Source: Aeromicrobium sp. Root236
GTDB lineage: Bacteria > Actinomycetota > Actinomycetes > Propionibacteriales > Nocardioidaceae
Direction of reading: 5' to 3'
Assembly (NCBI RefSeq): GCF_001428805.1
Contig: NZ_LMIS01000001.1
Coordinates: 2,921,075 to 2,985,074 of the forward strand
Length of the DNA: 64,000 nt
Shown here: positions 8,560-16,330 of the stretch, one piece after another
How the letters are laid out: each line of letters starts with the position of its first letter
Position numbering within the stretch: the first letter of the stretch is position 1
The notes under the pieces: model-generated
Databases searched by the model: none
Told to the model about the DNA's origin: nothing
Seen by the model: only the letters and a program-made list of their open reading frames with translations
Position numbers and translations under genes: made by a program

Positions 8560-9705
8560 TCAGCCGAGCTTGCCCGGGGTGACCCGGTAGGCCGTGTTGG
8601 TCAGGGCGAGCTGACCGTACGCGTTGGAGCCCCAGCAGTAGAGCGCGGCGCTGGCGTGACGTGCGCACGTGTGGGTCCGGCCGACGCTGATGCTGGTCCA
8701 CTGGGTGGAGGTTCCGACGCGGGTCGGCGTGAGGCGGTCTGCGACCGTGCCGTCGCCGACCTGTCCCTTCTCGTTGTCGCCCCAGCAGTACAGGGCACCG
8801 GTGCTCTGCCGACCACAGCTGTGGGACTCCCCGACACTGACGCCGGCCCATCGCTTGGAGATCCCGATGCGCGTCGGTGTGGGCCGGCCCGTCTTCGTGC
8901 CGTCTCCGAGCTGGGCGAACATGTTGTCGCCCCAGCAGTAGAGCGTTCCCGTGGTGCGTACGCCGCAGGTGTAGTCCTCTCCGAGGTCCACGCTCCGCCA
9001 GGTGCTCGAGCTGCCGACCTTGGTGGGCTTCGTACGGGGAGGCGCGCCACCGCCGGTGCCCAGCTGGCCCGAGCTGTTCTGGCCCCAGCAGTAGAGCGAG
9101 CCCGTCGTGTTCGTCGCACAGGCGTGGGTGCCGCCCGCCACGATGCTGGTCCATTGGGTCGACGTGCCCACCTTGGCCGGCTTGGTGCGCTGAGCCATGT
9201 CGCCGGTGCCGAGTCGGCCGTCGATGTTGGTGCCCCAGCAGTAGACCGAACCGGTCTTCGACCGTGCGCAGGTGAAGAACGCGCCGGCGCTGACGCTGGC
9301 CCAGCTGCTGGAGGTGCCGACCCGGGCGGGCACGCTGCGGGTGCCGAGGTCGCCGACTCCCAGCTGGCCGGCGCTGTTGTCGCCCCAGCAGTACAGGGTG
9401 CCGGAGGTGCGCGTGCCACAGGTGTGGGTGGAGCCGGTGCTGACGCTCGCCCAGCTGGTTGAGGTGCCGACCCGCGTCGGGGTGTTGCGATTGGTGCTGT
9501 CGTCGAGTCCGAGCTGGGCGTTGAAGTTGCCGCCCCAGCAGTAGAGGGCGTGGTTCGCGGCGACGGCGCACGTGTGTGCGCTTCCGCTGCTGACGGACAG
9601 CCAGCTCTGGGGTGCGGCAGCGTTCGCGGGCGTGGCGCTGGTCAGTGAGACCGCGATGCCGGCAAGGAGCGCGAGCAGAGCAGGAAGGAGCTTTCTGAGA
9701 TGCAT
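8560..9705 (-). CDS. secreted RCC1-repeat beta-propeller protein
   Basis: A 381-residue protein with a Sec signal peptide (about residues 1-30, cleavage after ANA). Seven RCC1 units follow, each about 50 residues, of the form W-x-S-V-x-x-G-x-x-H-T-C-x(8-10)-YCWG-x-N-x-x-x-Q-LG, so it should fold as one seven-bladed propeller. Every blade has two Cys (HTC and YCWG), presumably blade-internal disulfides outside the cell. Bacterial RCC1 proteins of this kind are common in actinobacteria and of unknown function. A TetR gene lies upstream on the same strand. Confidence 0.88.
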   Translation of the reverse strand: MHLRKLLPALLALLAGIAVSLTSATPANAAAPQSWLSVSSGSAHTCAVAANHALYCWGGNFNAQLGLDDSTNRNTPTRVGTSTSWASVSTGSTHTCGTRTSGTLYCWGDNSAGQLGVGDLGTRSVPARVGTSSSWASVSAGAFFTCARSKTGSVYCWGTNIDGRLGTGDMAQRTKPAKVGTSTQWTSIVAGGTHACATNTTGSLYCWGQNSSGQLGTGGGAPPRTKPTKVGSSSTWRSVDLGEDYTCGVRTTGTLYCWGDNMFAQLGDGTKTGRPTPTRIGISKRWAGVSVGESHSCGRQSTGALYCWGDNEKGQVGDGTVADRLTPTRVGTSTQWTSISVGRTHTCARHASAALYCWGSNAYGQLALTNTAYRVTPGKLG

Positions 9706-9820
9706 GGTGGGTGACCTTCGGTCGGTGAGGGAAACCCCGACTCAGGTGATGACACCAAGCAAAGGTCTAGATGATTCGAGCACGCTAACAGGCTTTCACC
9801 CATTTTGGCTAGTTAATGCC

Positions 9821-9849
9821 TGTATTGAATACAAGCAGTACGTACGTAC
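9821..9849. promoter_or_regulatory. two perfect palindromes upstream of the RCC1 gene
   Basis: TGTATT-G-AATACA (9821-9833) and GTACGTACGTAC (9838-9849) lie in an AT-rich patch between the TetR gene (ends 9857) and the RCC1 gene (starts 9705), both on the minus strand. On that strand TTGTAT (9834-9829) could be a -35. They are candidate operators for the adjacent TetR protein, by position only. Confidence 0.4.
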
Positions 9850-9856
9850 CGCTTTC

Positions 9857-10531
9857 TCAGGTGTTGGACAGCGGCGGCGGGAGGTGCTGGGTGGCGGGTC
9901 CGATCCTGAGGATCGATGTCCGCAGCCACGCGGTGTAGGCCTCGAGCGAGTAGCCCCAGTCCCGGGTCAGCTGGTCGTACGTCTCCTGCGAGGTCAGCAC
10001 GTAGAGGTGGGCGGCGAAGGCCTCCGGTGAGGTCTTCTCGTCGACCATGCCGCGGCTTGCGTACCAGTCGTGGCCGATCATGAAGTCCTCGCGCTTCCTG
10101 GCGATCAGCTCCGTGACGGCCTTCGAGATGCGGTCCTCGGACGCCGCGGCGGCGCGGACGGCCGCCCAGATGCCGCCGGAGCGGGCATTGGCTGCGGCGA
10201 TGAACGCGGCGTAGTCGGCGATCGCCTGCTCCGTGTCCTCGTTGGACATGATCTCCATGAGCTGGGGCTGGTCGATGATCGACTTCCAGCCGCCCTCGCC
10301 GGAGTAGGTCTGCTGGAACGCCTTGATGAGCAGGTCGGGCTTGGTGCCGATCTTGTTGACCGACTCGACCGAGACTCCTGCGTGATCGGCCACCTGTTGC
10401 ATCGTGGTCCCGACGTAGCCGCGCTGGGAGAACACCTCGGCCGCAGCCGTGATGATGCTGCGACGGGTCTCGGCGGCCTTCTCGGCACGGAGCGGGGACC
10501 GATAGCTCCGAGTCTGTCTAGGCGTCGTCAT
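9857..10531 (-). CDS. TetR/AcrR-family transcriptional regulator
   Basis: A 224-residue regulator with an N-terminal helix-turn-helix (about residues 20-65: RRSIITAAAEVFSQRGYVGTTMQQVADHAGVSVESV) and a divergent ligand domain. The ATG at 10531 is preceded by AGGAG at a 6-base spacing and is preferred to the in-frame ATG at 10549. The recognition helix VSVESVNKIG departs from the common V-x-x-x-x-(I/L)-Y-x-(Y/H)-F form, as in a subgroup of actinobacterial TetRs. Its target may be the downstream RCC1 gene (position only). Confidence 0.85.
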   Translation of the reverse strand: MTTPRQTRSYRSPLRAEKAAETRRSIITAAAEVFSQRGYVGTTMQQVADHAGVSVESVNKIGTKPDLLIKAFQQTYSGEGGWKSIIDQPQLMEIMSNEDTEQAIADYAAFIAAANARSGGIWAAVRAAAASEDRISKAVTELIARKREDFMIGHDWYASRGMVDEKTSPEAFAAHLYVLTSQETYDQLTRDWGYSLEAYTAWLRTSILRIGPATQHLPPPLSNT

Positions 10532-10605
10532 GGCGGTCTCCTGGTGCATGCGTCGGCCACCGTATCAGGGCTCCCGCAGCTTCACTAGGGACTGCATGTA
10601 TCCAT

Positions 10606-11205
10606 TTAGGGGCGCGTGGAGGTGCCGATCAGGACCTGCATCGCGGGACCGTACAGGCGTACGACGTCGTCGATCGAGGCGTCGGCGAGGGGCGGCATCC
10701 GGATGACGTAGCGCAGCGTCGCCATGCCGATCAGCTGGCCGGCGACCAGGGAGGCGCGGAGCTCGCGGTCGTCGCCCTCGAGGACCCCCAGCAGCGAGCT
10801 GATGAGCACCTCGCGCGCCAGCTGCAGCATCGGCGCCTGGGAGTCGTCCGTCCCCAGCGTCGTGCGATACATCGAGCTGAAGATGTCGCGATGGGGATCC
10901 CACGCCTCGAGGAACGTCTGCAACAGGCGCTCGGCCATGCCGTCCGGGCCGTCCTCGATGACCAACGCGATCTTCTCGACGGGGTTGACCGGCAGCTCCA
11001 TCGTGGCGACGAGCAGGCCCGCCTTGTCACCGAAGTAGTGGCTGATGAGGCTGACGTCGACGCCCGCGTCCCGGGCGATGGCGCGCATCGAGGTGCCGCT
11101 GAATCCCTGCGCCGCGAACTTGGCCCTGGCGGCGTCGAGGATCGCGGCGCGACGGTCTGCTGCGTCCCCGGCCGGCGGCCGGCCGCGCGTACGTTTGACG
11201 GTCAT
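10606..11205 (-). CDS. TetR-family regulator, third gene of an ABC exporter operon
   Basis: A 199-residue TetR protein. The HTH spans about 20-65, with GTSMRAIARDAGVDVSLISHYFGDKAGLL matching the family well. Its ATG overlaps the permease stop by 4 bases (ATGA at 11205-11202), so it is translationally coupled and should set its level with the transporter. The natural target is the palindrome at the operon promoter (12635-12652), making this a self-regulated exporter operon (inference). Confidence 0.88.
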   Translation of the reverse strand: MTVKRTRGRPPAGDAADRRAAILDAARAKFAAQGFSGTSMRAIARDAGVDVSLISHYFGDKAGLLVATMELPVNPVEKIALVIEDGPDGMAERLLQTFLEAWDPHRDIFSSMYRTTLGTDDSQAPMLQLAREVLISSLLGVLEGDDRELRASLVAGQLIGMATLRYVIRMPPLADASIDDVVRLYGPAMQVLIGTSTRP

Positions 11206-11930
11206 CGCGTCCGTCGCCGAAGGGTCAGTGACGCGCCGGCGAGGGCGAGTGCGCAGCAGCTGAGGAGAATCACGAGGTCCTTGCCCAGGGTCGAGGTGAA
11301 GTCGCTCGTCGACCCTAGCTCGGTGAAGGCGTCGGCGGCGTAGCTCATCGGCAGCGCGTCGGACAACCAGCGCAGGACGTCGGGCATCGAGTCGCGCGGG
11401 GCCAGCAGGCCGCAGAGCAGCAGCTGTGGCACCACGACGAGCGGCATGAACTGCACGGCCTGGAACTCGGTGACCGCGAACGCCGACATCAGCAGACCCA
11501 GAGCGGTGCCGAGGACAGCGTCGACGACGGCGAACAGCACCACGGCCCACGGGGTGTTGACGTCCATGTCGAGCAGCCAGATGGCGACGGCCGAGGTGAC
11601 GAGCGCCTGCCCGAGGGCGGCGGCGCCGAACGCGATGCCGTAGCCGCCGATCAGCTCGCCGCGTCGCATCGGCGTGGTCAAAAGGCGTTCGAGGGTCCCG
11701 GACGTACGTTCGCGCACCATCGTCACCGAGGTCACGAGGAACATCACGACGAACGGGAAGATGCCGAGCATCTGCGGGCCGACGCGGTTGAAGATCACGG
11801 GGTTGCCGTCGTACACGTACTTGAACAGGAGCAGCAGGAGCGACGGCAGGACGACGATCATCCCGATGCTGCGCGGGTCGTGCCCGAGCTGCTGGAGCAC
11901 CCTGCGAGCCGTTGCGAGAGTGCGGTTCAT
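11202..11930 (-). CDS. ABC-2 type transporter permease
   Basis: A 242-residue integral membrane protein with about six helices. The region MVRERTSGTLERLLTTPMRRGELIGGY after helix 2 is the classic signature of ABC-2 permeases of the drug-exporter/NodJ type. It pairs with the ATPase encoded just upstream; its ATG overlaps the ATPase stop (ATGA, 11930-11927). Probably exports a drug or lipid-like compound. Confidence 0.88.
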   Translation of the reverse strand: MNRTLATARRVLQQLGHDPRSIGMIVVLPSLLLLLFKYVYDGNPVIFNRVGPQMLGIFPFVVMFLVTSVTMVRERTSGTLERLLTTPMRRGELIGGYGIAFGAAALGQALVTSAVAIWLLDMDVNTPWAVVLFAVVDAVLGTALGLLMSAFAVTEFQAVQFMPLVVVPQLLLCGLLAPRDSMPDVLRWLSDALPMSYAADAFTELGSTSDFTSTLGKDLVILLSCCALALAGASLTLRRRTR

Positions 11931-12643
11931 CGGGTGCCCTCCGCCAGCGTCAGGAAGGCCTGCTCGAGGTCGTCCTCGCCGGTGTCCGCGCGGAGCTCGT
12001 CTGGTGTCGAGTCGGCGATGATCCGGCCCTCGCGCATCAGCAGCATGCGGTCGCATCGGCCGGCCTCGTCCATGACATGGCTCGACACCAGCAGTGTCTT
12101 GCCCTCCGAGGCCAGCCGCTTGAACAGCTGCCACAGATCCCGGCGGAGGACGGGGTCGAGGCCGACGGTCGGTTCGTCGAGGAGGTAGAGCTCGGGGTCG
12201 GCCAGCAGCGCGGCGGCGAGCGACACCCTCGTGCGCTGGCCGCCTGACAGGTCGCCGACCAACGAGTCGACCTTGTCGCCGAGCCCCACGTTGCCGACGG
12301 CCTCACGGGCCGCAGCCTCGTCACTGCCGGTGAGGGCGGCGAAGTAGCGCAGGTTCTGCATGACGGTCAGGTCGGGATAGACCGAGCTCGCCTGCGTGAC
12401 GTAGCCGACGCGCTCCCGGGCGGCAGGACGACCGGCAGGGCCGTCGAGCACTGTGACGGTGCCCGCCCGGATGACCTGGATGCCGGCGATCGCGCGGATC
12501 AACGTGGACTTGCCGCAGCCGCTGGGGCCCAGGAGTCCCGTGACGGATCCGCGGGGCACCGACACCGAGAGGTCGGGGATCACGGTGTTCCTGCCGCGGA
12601 CCACGGTGAGGCCGGTGACCTCGATCGCCGAACTATTCAACAT
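11927..12643 (-). CDS. ABC transporter ATP-binding protein
   Basis: A 238-residue nucleotide-binding protein: Walker A GPSGCGKST (about 38-46), Q-loop VTQ, signature LSGGQ, Walker B LYLLDEPTVGLD and H-loop SSH. It is the DrrA-like partner of the ABC-2 permease encoded next. The ATG coincides with the predicted transcription start, so the mRNA should be leaderless. First gene of the ATPase-permease-TetR operon. Confidence 0.92.
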   Translation of the reverse strand: MLNSSAIEVTGLTVVRGRNTVIPDLSVSVPRGSVTGLLGPSGCGKSTLIRAIAGIQVIRAGTVTVLDGPAGRPAARERVGYVTQASSVYPDLTVMQNLRYFAALTGSDEAAAREAVGNVGLGDKVDSLVGDLSGGQRTRVSLAAALLADPELYLLDEPTVGLDPVLRRDLWQLFKRLASEGKTLLVSSHVMDEAGRCDRMLLMREGRIIADSTPDELRADTGEDDLEQAFLTLAEGTR

Positions 12644-12678
12644 ACGTTGAATATAGGACTCGCCCCCGACCCGGTCAA
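12635..12678 (-). promoter_or_regulatory. promoter and TetR operator of the ABC exporter operon
   Basis: On the minus strand: -35 TTGACC (12678-12673), a 17-base spacer, -10 TATATT (12655-12650), then the ATG whose A (12643) is 7 bases past the -10. An 18-bp palindrome, ATTCAAC-atac-GTTGAAT (12635-12652), covers the end of the -10, the start site and the start codon, where a repressor would block RNA polymerase. This fits self-repression by the operon's TetR. Confidence 0.75.
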
Positions 12679-12690
12679 GCCGGGGGCGAG
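12659..12690 (-). terminator. terminator-like hairpin of the NHL-repeat gene
   Basis: A perfect 10-bp stem, CTCGCCCCCG/CGGGGGCGAG (12659-12668 and 12681-12690), with a 12-base loop, 6 bases past the stop of the upstream minus-strand gene. The -35 box of the next operon lies inside the loop. There is no strong T-run. Confidence 0.65.
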
Positions 12691-12695
12691 CCGCG

Positions 12696-14018
12696 CTACT
12701 TCTTGACGGTGAAGGTCTTGCTGATCGAAGGCGACGAGCCGACCTTGTTGAAGGCGTACACGTAGACCTTGTTCGTGCCGCTCTTGAGCTTGCTGCGCAG
12801 GAGCTTGTAGGAGCGGCTCGTGGTGGTCCGGTCGTAGAGCGTCTTGGTGCCGCTCTTGACGATCACGCGGTACTTCGTGATCGGCGTGCCACCGTTGTCG
12901 GCAGGCGCGGTCCAGCTGACGGTGCGGGTCGACGACGTCGACGAGCCCGAGATCTTGAGGCTGCGAGCGGCTGGGGGCTTCGTCAGCGGGACGAGCGGGT
13001 TGAACGTGAAGACCGACTGCTCGCTCGCCGCGTTGCCTGAGTACTCGTTGACGACGTGAACGTTGCGGTTGGTGTCGACGGCGACTCCGGTGGGGTACTT
13101 GATGCCGGTGTTCCCCCCGCTGAGCCGCTTGATGGGGAACGCGTCGCCGCTGGTGCCCGGAGCGAAGACCGTGACGGAGCCGTCGGCGCCGTCGGTCGCA
13201 TTGGTGACATAGAGGTTGTCCGACGAGTCGAGCGCCAGCGAGGAAGCGCCGTGCAGGTGGGTGTTGGCGCCTGTGATCGTGCGAATCGGCGGCGTCGACG
13301 ACTCGGTGTTGGCGGCATAGATCGCGATGTTCTCGTTGCCGTTCCCGCCGGCGAGGTTGGCCACGTAGATCAGGCCCTTGCTGTCGATCACGATGCTGGT
13401 GGGGTTGTTGATTCCCGAGTCGATCGTCTTGATGGGCTCGATGTCGCCGCCACGACCAGCGCCGAAGACCCGGATCGTGCTGGTGCTGTTGATGTTCGCG
13501 ACATACACGTCACCGTTGGCGGCCACGGCCACGTCGCTGGGCGAGCTGAGGCCGGTGTTCTTCATGCCACCGATCGTCGTGTACGGCGAGCTGCTGGACG
13601 TGTCCTTGGGGAAGACGCTGACGGTGGCCGACGAGGAGTCGGCGACCCAGATCCGCCCCTTCGCGTCGTAGCTGATGCCCTGGGGCCCAGACAGGCCGGA
13701 CCTGCTCGTGTCCAGGATCGAGCCGTCGGCGAGTCCGTATCCGGTCGAGTTGAAGGGGTTGTTCCTGAGGACGGTGACCCGCGAGAAGGTGGTGTTGGTC
13801 TCCGCGAGGGCGAACTTCGACGGGTCGTCCGTCGCCGCGGGACTCGGATCGACGGCGATGTCCGTGGGGTGCACGACGCCGGCGGCGTTGAACGTCGCGG
13901 CTCGCGTCGGGGCATAGGACACGTCGTACGTGTCGGCGTGGGCCGCTGTCATCGTCAGGCACGAGATGGCGAGGCCGGCGGCAGTCAGTGCCGCGAAGTT
14001 GCGCATGGGAGTGGGCAT
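12696..14018 (-). CDS. secreted NHL-repeat beta-propeller protein with C-terminal fibronectin type III domain
   Basis: A 440-residue exported protein. A Sec signal peptide (MPTPMRNFAAL to AAHA, about residues 1-28) precedes a six- to seven-bladed NHL-type propeller (about 30-345) with repeats such as P-x-D-V-A-V-A-x-N-G-D-V-Y-V-A-N and P-T-G-V-A-V-D-T-N-R-N. An Fn3 domain (about 355-440) has TVSWTAPADNGGTPITKYRV. ATGs at 14018 and 14006 both fit; 14018 is chosen because it includes the basic n-region. Likely an extracellular or wall-associated binding protein; ligand unknown. Confidence 0.82.
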   Translation of the reverse strand: MPTPMRNFAALTAAGLAISCLTMTAAHADTYDVSYAPTRAATFNAAGVVHPTDIAVDPSPAATDDPSKFALAETNTTFSRVTVLRNNPFNSTGYGLADGSILDTSRSGLSGPQGISYDAKGRIWVADSSSATVSVFPKDTSSSSPYTTIGGMKNTGLSSPSDVAVAANGDVYVANINSTSTIRVFGAGRGGDIEPIKTIDSGINNPTSIVIDSKGLIYVANLAGGNGNENIAIYAANTESSTPPIRTITGANTHLHGASSLALDSSDNLYVTNATDGADGSVTVFAPGTSGDAFPIKRLSGGNTGIKYPTGVAVDTNRNVHVVNEYSGNAASEQSVFTFNPLVPLTKPPAARSLKISGSSTSSTRTVSWTAPADNGGTPITKYRVIVKSGTKTLYDRTTTSRSYKLLRSKLKSGTNKVYVYAFNKVGSSPSISKTFTVKK

Positions 14019-14136
14019 GACGAAGGAATCTAGCGGGATCCCAGGACGCCGGTGGGGGTTTTGGACGAGATGTCTTGAAGTGTTCACACGGCCTGCCGGC
14101 GTCACCGACTACGTGACATCGCCGATGTCATGGTCC

Positions 14137-14142
14137 TACTGT
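14137..14142 (+). promoter_or_regulatory. -10 box for a leaderless transcript
   Basis: TACTGT ends 6 bases before the ATG at 14149, and there is no ribosome site. It supports choosing this ATG over upstream starts in the same open frame. Confidence 0.45.
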
Positions 14143-14148
14143 TCACGC

Positions 14149-14865
14149 ATGGACATCCGTGGACTGGCCCTGCTTCCCGTACGCGTGACGGTCGCCGCGA
14201 CCCAGGCCACGCTCGGCCTTGGTCAGCTCGCGTCGCCGCAGGGCCCGATCCTGCGCGAGGGCGGTTACGCCACCCGGCTGGCGCAGATCTTCGGCGAGGG
14301 TGGCCTGCTCGACCAGCTCAACCGGATCCTCGCCGACGAGCGCGGACCGATCGGGCTCGCCAACACCCTCGCCGACCTCACGGCGGACGACCGACCGGTC
14401 GGCAAGGCCTTGGCCCGCGACGGGCTGCTCGACCGGATGGCGGATGAGGAGGGCCCGTTCGTACGCCTGCTGGAGGCCGGCGGTCCGCTCGACCGCGCGC
14501 TGGGGGAGGACGGACCGCTCTATCGGCTGCTCGCACCCGGCGGCCCGCTCGACCGCCTGCTGGCCGAGGAGGGCGCGATCGACCGCATCCTCGCGGAAGG
14601 CGGCCTGATCGACCAGCTGCTCGCCGAGCAGGGCATCCTCGAGAAGCTCCTGGCGCCAGGGGGGACGCTCGACCAGCTCATCGAGCTCGGCGCCACGTTC
14701 GACGCGATCGTGCCGCGGCTCGAGGCGTTGGGCAACGCGATCCCCAACCTCAACTCCGCCGTCAACATCCTGAGCGGCGCCGTCGAGCCCTTGGGTGCGC
14801 TGGCCGGCCGCCTGCCCGGAGGTCGCCGGAGGCCGCCGGTGCTCGACCCCGCCGTCAGCGACTAG
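14149..14865 (+). CDS. decapeptide-repeat protein of unknown function
   Basis: I do not recognise the family. The 238-residue protein has nine consecutive 10-residue repeats (residues 92-181) of the form G-x-(L/I)-(D/E)-x-(L/I)-L-A-x-x, for example GPLDRLLAEE, GAIDRILAEG and GLIDQLLAEQ. A looser copy lies at about 52-66. Leu/Ile recur at fixed spacing with acidic/basic pairs, suggesting short stacked helices broken by Gly-Pro. The C-terminus (about 183-225) is mildly amphipathic and ends in a basic RRR stretch. There is no clear signal peptide, although the N-terminus is hydrophobic. Confidence 0.7.
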   Translation: MDIRGLALLPVRVTVAATQATLGLGQLASPQGPILREGGYATRLAQIFGEGGLLDQLNRILADERGPIGLANTLADLTADDRPVGKALARDGLLDRMADEEGPFVRLLEAGGPLDRALGEDGPLYRLLAPGGPLDRLLAEEGAIDRILAEGGLIDQLLAEQGILEKLLAPGGTLDQLIELGATFDAIVPRLEALGNAIPNLNSAVNILSGAVEPLGALAGRLPGGRRRPPVLDPAVSD

Positions 14866-14923
14866 ACACAGCCCTTGCGTCCCGGAGCATGATCGAAGCA
14901 GGACCACTCCGGAGGAGCACCAC

Positions 14924-16144
14924 ATGAGCACCGCACCAGGGATCGTCGTCGTCGGAGCCGGACTCGCCGCGGCCAAGGCCGTGGAGTCCATGCGCGAGGC
15001 GGGGCACACCGGCACCATCACGTTGATCGGCGAGGAGCCGGAGCGCCCGTACGAGCGTCCGGCGCTGTCCAAGGACTACCTCCAGGGCAACGGGTCCAGG
15101 GACGACCTGTTCGTGCATCCCGAGGAGTGGTACGCCGAGCACGACATCGACACCCGGTTCGGCGAGACCGTCGTGTCGATCGACCGGGAAGGACGCACTG
15201 TCGCGCTCGCCTCGGGGGACACCGTGCCGTACGAGCGCCTGCTGCTCGCCACGGGCTCCCGGCCGCGAACGCTCGAGATCCCCGGTGCCGAGCTCGATGG
15301 TGTGCTCTCGTTGCGCCGCATCGGCGACAGCGACGCCATCCGAGAGGCGTACGCGCGGGCTTCGAGCGTCGTGATCATCGGCGCGGGCTGGATCGGCCTC
15401 GAGACCGCTTCCGCAGCGCGCGCCGCCGGCCTGCAGGTCACGGTCCTGGAGTACGCCCCGCTGCCGCTGGGCCGTGTGCTGGGCGACGAGCTGGCCACCT
15501 ACTTCGCGGACCTGCATCGCCGCAACGGGGTCGACCTTCGCACGTCCGTCGAGGTCAGCGAGATCACCGGTGCTGAGGGGCGGGTCACCGGAGTGCGGGT
15601 CGGCGACGACGAGGTCGCCGCGGACCTCGTGATCCTTGGTGTCGGCATCAGCCCCAACGCCGAGATCGCTGCCGCTGCAGGGCTCGACGTCGACAACGGC
15701 ATCCTCGTCGACGAGCACCTGCGTACGTCCGACCCCGCGATCTTCGCTGCGGGCGACGTCGCCAACGCCTACAACTCGGCCCTCGGCGACCGGCTGCGGG
15801 TCGAGCACTGGGACAACGCGATCCGCCAGGGCCGGCTCGCCGGCCGCACCGTGCTCGGCCGGGACGACGCGTACGACTGGCAGCCGTACTTCTACACCGA
15901 CCAGTTCGACCTCGGCATGGAGTACGTCGGACGCGGCAGCGCCACCGACGACGTGGTGATCCGCGGCGACAAGGCGAGTGGCGAGTTCATCGCGTTCTGG
16001 CTCGACGGCGACCGCGTCACCGCCGGCATGAACGTCAACGTCTGGGACGTCAACGACGACCTGCGCGCCCTGGTCGGGAGTAGCGTGGAACGGGCAAGGC
16101 TCGCCGATCCCGACGTGCCGCTCAGCGAGGTGGTGCCCGCATGA
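14924..16144 (+). CDS. NAD(P)/FAD-dependent oxidoreductase, ferredoxin-reductase-like
   Basis: A 406-residue flavoprotein of the rubredoxin/putidaredoxin reductase type. It has FAD-binding GAGLAAAKAVESMREAG near the N-terminus, the PYERPALSKDYL motif, the ATGSRPR segment, a second dinucleotide fold IIGAGWIGLE, the FAD-ribityl signature FAAGDVAN, and the family's C-terminal reductase domain. It would pass electrons from NAD(P)H to a ferredoxin or similar acceptor. A strong GGAGGA site lies 8 bases before the ATG. The next small gene overlaps its stop (ATGA). Confidence 0.88.
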   Translation: MSTAPGIVVVGAGLAAAKAVESMREAGHTGTITLIGEEPERPYERPALSKDYLQGNGSRDDLFVHPEEWYAEHDIDTRFGETVVSIDREGRTVALASGDTVPYERLLLATGSRPRTLEIPGAELDGVLSLRRIGDSDAIREAYARASSVVIIGAGWIGLETASAARAAGLQVTVLEYAPLPLGRVLGDELATYFADLHRRNGVDLRTSVEVSEITGAEGRVTGVRVGDDEVAADLVILGVGISPNAEIAAAAGLDVDNGILVDEHLRTSDPAIFAAGDVANAYNSALGDRLRVEHWDNAIRQGRLAGRTVLGRDDAYDWQPYFYTDQFDLGMEYVGRGSATDDVVIRGDKASGEFIAFWLDGDRVTAGMNVNVWDVNDDLRALVGSSVERARLADPDVPLSEVVPA

Positions 16145-16296
16145 CGCCTGACAAGGACCGCTTCAAGCAGCTGCCCAAGCCGATACGCCTCGAGGACACC
16201 GTCACGACGTCCGACACCGAGCCGGTGCCTGACCCCGAAGGTGGCCGGGACACCGAGCGCGACTTCCTCGTGCGCTACGGACTCGGCGGCCTCTGA
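16141..16296 (+). CDS. small hypothetical protein coupled to the flavoprotein gene
   Basis: A 51-residue soluble, charged protein (starts MTPDKDRFKQLPKPIRLED, ends FLVRYGLGGL). Its ATG overlaps the stop of the flavoprotein gene by 4 bases, the strongest evidence that it is real and co-translated. It has no Cys, so it is not a ferredoxin. Family not recognised; an accessory or partner role is only a guess. Confidence 0.6.
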   Translation: MTPDKDRFKQLPKPIRLEDTVTTSDTEPVPDPEGGRDTERDFLVRYGLGGL

Positions 16297-16330
16297 AGCG
16301 GCGCGCGGCGGGCTGCCTAGTGTTGTGGGT

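Noticed and set aside
14153..15072. Minus-strand frame opposite the decapeptide-repeat gene with its own apparent repeats
   Set aside because: Its periodicity is the mirror image of the 30-base DNA repeat. The plus-strand frame has a -10 box and balanced composition.
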